Shown here piece by piece: positions 7,694-9,246 of a DNA stretch of 9,246 nucleotides. Origin of the DNA: an uncultured Verrucomicrobia subdivision 3 bacterium (GTDB lineage Bacteria > Verrucomicrobiota > Verrucomicrobiae > Limisphaerales > UBA11358); NCBI GenBank assembly GCA_903921455.1, contig CAIXPZ010000121.1, positions 1 through 9,246 of the forward strand, read 5' to 3'. The notes beneath the pieces were generated by a model. It did not search any database. It was not told where the DNA came from and was given only the letters and a program-made list of their open reading frames with translations. A program made the translations under genes and the position numbers. Each line of letters opens with the position of its first letter. Positions within the stretch are counted from its first letter, which is position 1.

Positions 7694-8047
7694 TCAGGCG
7701 TGGATGGTGATGGCGGAGGCATTCACCTCAATAAAATTGTGCCGGTCAAAGGCACCCACCAGCGTGGCCAGATTGGCGGCGAAGAGGCGGGCCAGCGCGT
7801 CGTTGGAAATGTTACCCGTGGAAACCAGCAGCAATCGGGGCGGGGTGCCCTGCAGAAGAAACGTGGTCACAAAGTCGCTGTCTTTGGTGATGAGCACCCG
7901 ATCTTCCCGGGCGGCCAGCGCCGCCAAGTCGCCATCCGGCGTGCGATTGCCGAGCGGGAGATCCAAAGTGTGCCGGGCATCATGCCCGGCGGCGGCCAAA
8001 TCCCGGGCGAGGCGCACCGGCAGTTGCGCATCCACGATAAATTTCAT
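7694..8047 (-). CDS. DUF5615 PIN-like protein, probable toxin partner of DUF433
   Basis: A 117-residue protein matching the DUF5615 / Mut7-C-like PIN family. MKFIVDAQLP with D6 is at the N-terminus, GHDARHT follows (21-27), an acidic PDGDL is at 38-41, and RVLITKDSDF (50-59) supplies D56 and D58. These acidic residues fit a metal-dependent PIN-type nuclease site, but activity has seldom been shown for this family. It overlaps the upstream DUF433 gene by 4 nt, the usual antitoxin-first order. The C-terminus (FIEVNASAIT) gives the normal family length, so the gene looks intact. An mRNA- or tRNA-cleaving toxin is the likely role by context; that is an inference. Confidence 0.83.
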   Translation of the reverse strand: MKFIVDAQLPVRLARDLAAAGHDARHTLDLPLGNRTPDGDLAALAAREDRVLITKDSDFVTTFLLQGTPPRLLLVSTGNISNDALARLFAANLATLVGAFDRHNFIEVNASAITIHA

Positions 8048-8283
8048 GCCGCCACGGGTTCCACGCGATGGAGTCGGCTCAGGCGGGCGCCATAGGCGCA
8101 GGCCGCCCGCAGATCATCCGCTTCCAAGTCCGGATAGTCGGCCAGCACCTGGGCCGCCGTCATCCCGCTGCTCAACAGTTCCAGAATGAGATTCACCGGA
8201 TAACGCAAGCCGCGAATGCACGGGTTGCCATGACAAATATTCACATCCACCGTGATGCGGGCCAGCAGGTTGTCGTTCGTCAT
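8044..8283 (-). CDS. DUF433-family putative antitoxin
   Basis: A 79-residue protein with the DUF433 signature: RITVDVNICHGNPCIRGLRY (residues 9-28), a helix with GMTAAQVLADYPDLEADDLRA (40-60), then ACAYGARLS. DUF433 proteins form a small helix-turn-helix-like fold and recurrently precede PIN-like DUF5615 genes, as here, and are predicted to be antitoxins and repressors of the pair. The ATG at 8283 places the DUF433 core close to the N-terminus as usual. No Shine-Dalgarno is visible. It is translationally coupled to the downstream gene through a 4-nt overlap and is convergent with the DinJ/YafQ operon. Confidence 0.85.
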   Translation of the reverse strand: MTNDNLLARITVDVNICHGNPCIRGLRYPVNLILELLSSGMTAAQVLADYPDLEADDLRAACAYGARLSRLHRVEPVAA

Positions 8284-8289
8284 GCCGAC

Positions 8290-8317
8290 AAGCTACACCA
8301 GCAAGGCGCTGATTCAA
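8290..8317 (-). promoter_or_regulatory. Weak candidate promoter of the DUF433/DUF5615 operon
   Basis: On the minus strand: TTGAAT (8317-8312), a 16-base spacer, TAGCTT (8295-8290), then six bases to the ATG at 8283. The -35 match is 4/6 and the -10 match 3/6. The spacing to the start codon equals that of the candidate promoters at 6521 and 6735. Confidence 0.25.
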
Positions 8318-8353
8318 CTCGTTTTCGCCAGCCACGCGTTGCCGGATCACTCA

Positions 8354-8432
8354 TTTCCAATTTCCAATTGCCAATTGCCAAGTTGGGGCCAAGGGAGTTT
8401 TCAGTTTTCAGTTTCAAGTTTTCAGTTTTCAG
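8354..8432. repeat. Two heptamer tracts (TTTCCAA/TTGCCAA and TTTTCAG)
   Basis: 8354-8381 reads TTTCCAA twice then TTGCCAA twice. After a 16-base gap, 8398-8432 holds five phased units: TTTTCAG, TTTTCAG, TTTCAAG, TTTTCAG, TTTTCAG. This reproduces the order seen at 74-145. Confidence 0.9.
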
Positions 8433-8443
8433 AAACCGGCGGT

Positions 8444-8543
8444 AACCGCGAAATACGCGAAATACGCGAAAGCAGCAGGGAACAACGGGAAGCCGCTTCG
8501 CCAAGACTCTTGGCGGTTCGCGTATTTCGCGTAGTTCGCGGTT
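8444..8543. repeat. Long inverted repeat of CGCGAAATA nonamers, best copy
   Basis: The left arm starts AACCGCGAAATACGCG (8444-8470). The right arm 8517-8543 is its reverse complement over 27 bases with one mismatch. Inside, CGCCAAGA and TCTTGGCG form a second tight inverted repeat around one base (about 8499-8515). It resembles the element at 2401-2495. Confidence 0.8.
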
Positions 8544-8621
8544 TCAACTGATTATCTTAATTCCGGTTCAAATTGGAAATCTCCCCGAGCGTTCGCAGCG
8601 CAACCAGACGGGAAACGGGCA

Positions 8622-8649
8622 GTTGATGGAGGATAGTTGATAGTTGATG
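8622..8649. repeat. GTTGATA-family heptamer tract
   Basis: GTTGATG, GAGGATA, GTTGATA, GTTGATG in strict 7-base register. It is the same family as 2159-2186, 5758-5778 and the copies inside the lipoprotein gene. Confidence 0.85.
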
Positions 8650-8700
8650 GGCGGAAGGCAAAATATGCCATCACGCTTCAACGCTTTGCTCTGTCCCACG

Positions 8701-9246
8701 CCATCTGCCATCTTCCATCTGCTATCTTCCACTCCCCGCCCGGCCAAAGCGCCGGAGGGCCGGCGCACTCCACGACGCTAGCGCGCGGTTTGCACGTCAT
8801 TGGTTTTTTAACGCGTCCATCCGGGTCCATTCGTGGTTGCGGTTGCCCGCCATCTGCTATCTTCCATCTTCCAACTGCCATCTCTCCACCCTGCCAAAGC
8901 GCCGGAGGGCCGGCGCACTCCAGGACGCTAGCGCGCGATTCGCACGTCATTGATTTTTTAACGCGTCCACCCCGACCCCCTCCCCACCGGGAGACATGTC
9001 TCCCGGTTCCAAAGCGCGGACATGTCCCCGCACTCCAAAACGCTAGCGCGCGGTTCGTTCGTCATTGGTTTTTTAACGCGTCCACCCGGGTCCATCCGTG
9101 GTTGCGGTTGCCCGCCATCTGCTATCTGCCATCTGCCCACCCGGCCAAAGCGCCGGAGGGCCGGCGCACTCCAAGACGCTATCGCGCGGTTCGCACGTCA
9201 TTGATTTTTCAACGCGTCCACCCCGACCCCCTCCCCACCGGGAGAC
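8701..9246 (+). repeat. Higher-order repeat array with palindromic element copies 6-9
   Basis: Alternates CCATCTG-type heptamers (8701-8728, 8850-8884, 9115-9135) with element copies at 8744-8792, 8894-8942, 9009-9057 and 9145-9193. Each copy is followed by an AT-rich link ending AACGCG and by TCCACC/TCCATCC units. Copy 8 has the ACATGT core with one mismatch and is preceded by the perfect 22-bp palindrome at 8986-9007. The sequence from about 8930 to 8995 recurs at 9177-9246, a 251-bp period, and the window ends inside the next palindrome. No gene is present from 8284 to the end. Confidence 0.8.

Noticed and set aside
8744..9193. CRISPR-like array (four copies at 115-150 bp spacing)
   Set aside because: The intervening DNA is itself made of repeats rather than unique spacers, spacing is irregular, copies are ~49 bp and diverged, the element is dispersed across the window, and no cas gene is present.

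Overview
The window suggests a GC-rich bacterial chromosome with unusually long, repeat-packed intergenic DNA. The style of the repeats, the large membrane/spermidine-synthase fusion and the alanine-rich lipoprotein remind me of Verrucomicrobiota (Pedosphaera/Limisphaera-like). There is no rRNA, tRNA or other phylogenetic marker here, so this placement is an inference of modest confidence. Only about half of the window is coding.

Layout. 1-331: repeats. 332-1999 (-): a predicted lipoprotein of unknown function whose coding sequence carries an in-frame block of the same heptanucleotide repeats that fill the intergenic DNA. 2000-2993: a divergent intergenic region built from repeat modules, ending in a tandem duplication that abuts the next start. 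2994-5720 (+): a 908-residue polytopic membrane protein fused to a spermidine-synthase-like SAM-binding domain and a short TPR-like tail. 5721-6555: a second intergenic mosaic with many of the same modules in a similar order. 6556-6804 (+): an unrecognised small ORF, possibly a gene remnant. 6770-7302 (+): a RelB/DinJ-type antitoxin and YafQ-type toxin, overlapping by 4 nt. 7303-7693: repeats. 7694-8283 (-): a DUF433 antitoxin-like gene followed by a DUF5615 PIN-like gene, also overlapping by 4 nt and convergent with the first pair. 8284-9246: repeats, ending in a higher-order array that runs off the window.

The two toxin-antitoxin modules are self-contained operons. No functional link between them, the lipoprotein and the membrane protein can be seen. 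The most distinctive content is the repeat system. Several families of heptamer tracts (TTTTCAA/TTGCCAA, GATTGCC, GTTGATA, CAGATGG/CCATCTG, TTTTCAG) coexist with a nonamer family (CGCGAAATA), a decamer family (TCCATCCGTG), a ~50-bp palindromic element present nine times in one orientation with exchangeable self-complementary cores, and a ~100-bp element present twice with a conserved nested hairpin. The families recur in a partly fixed order, so the intergenic regions look assembled from modules.

No CRISPR array, transposase, recombinase, reverse transcriptase, tRNA or rRNA was seen.
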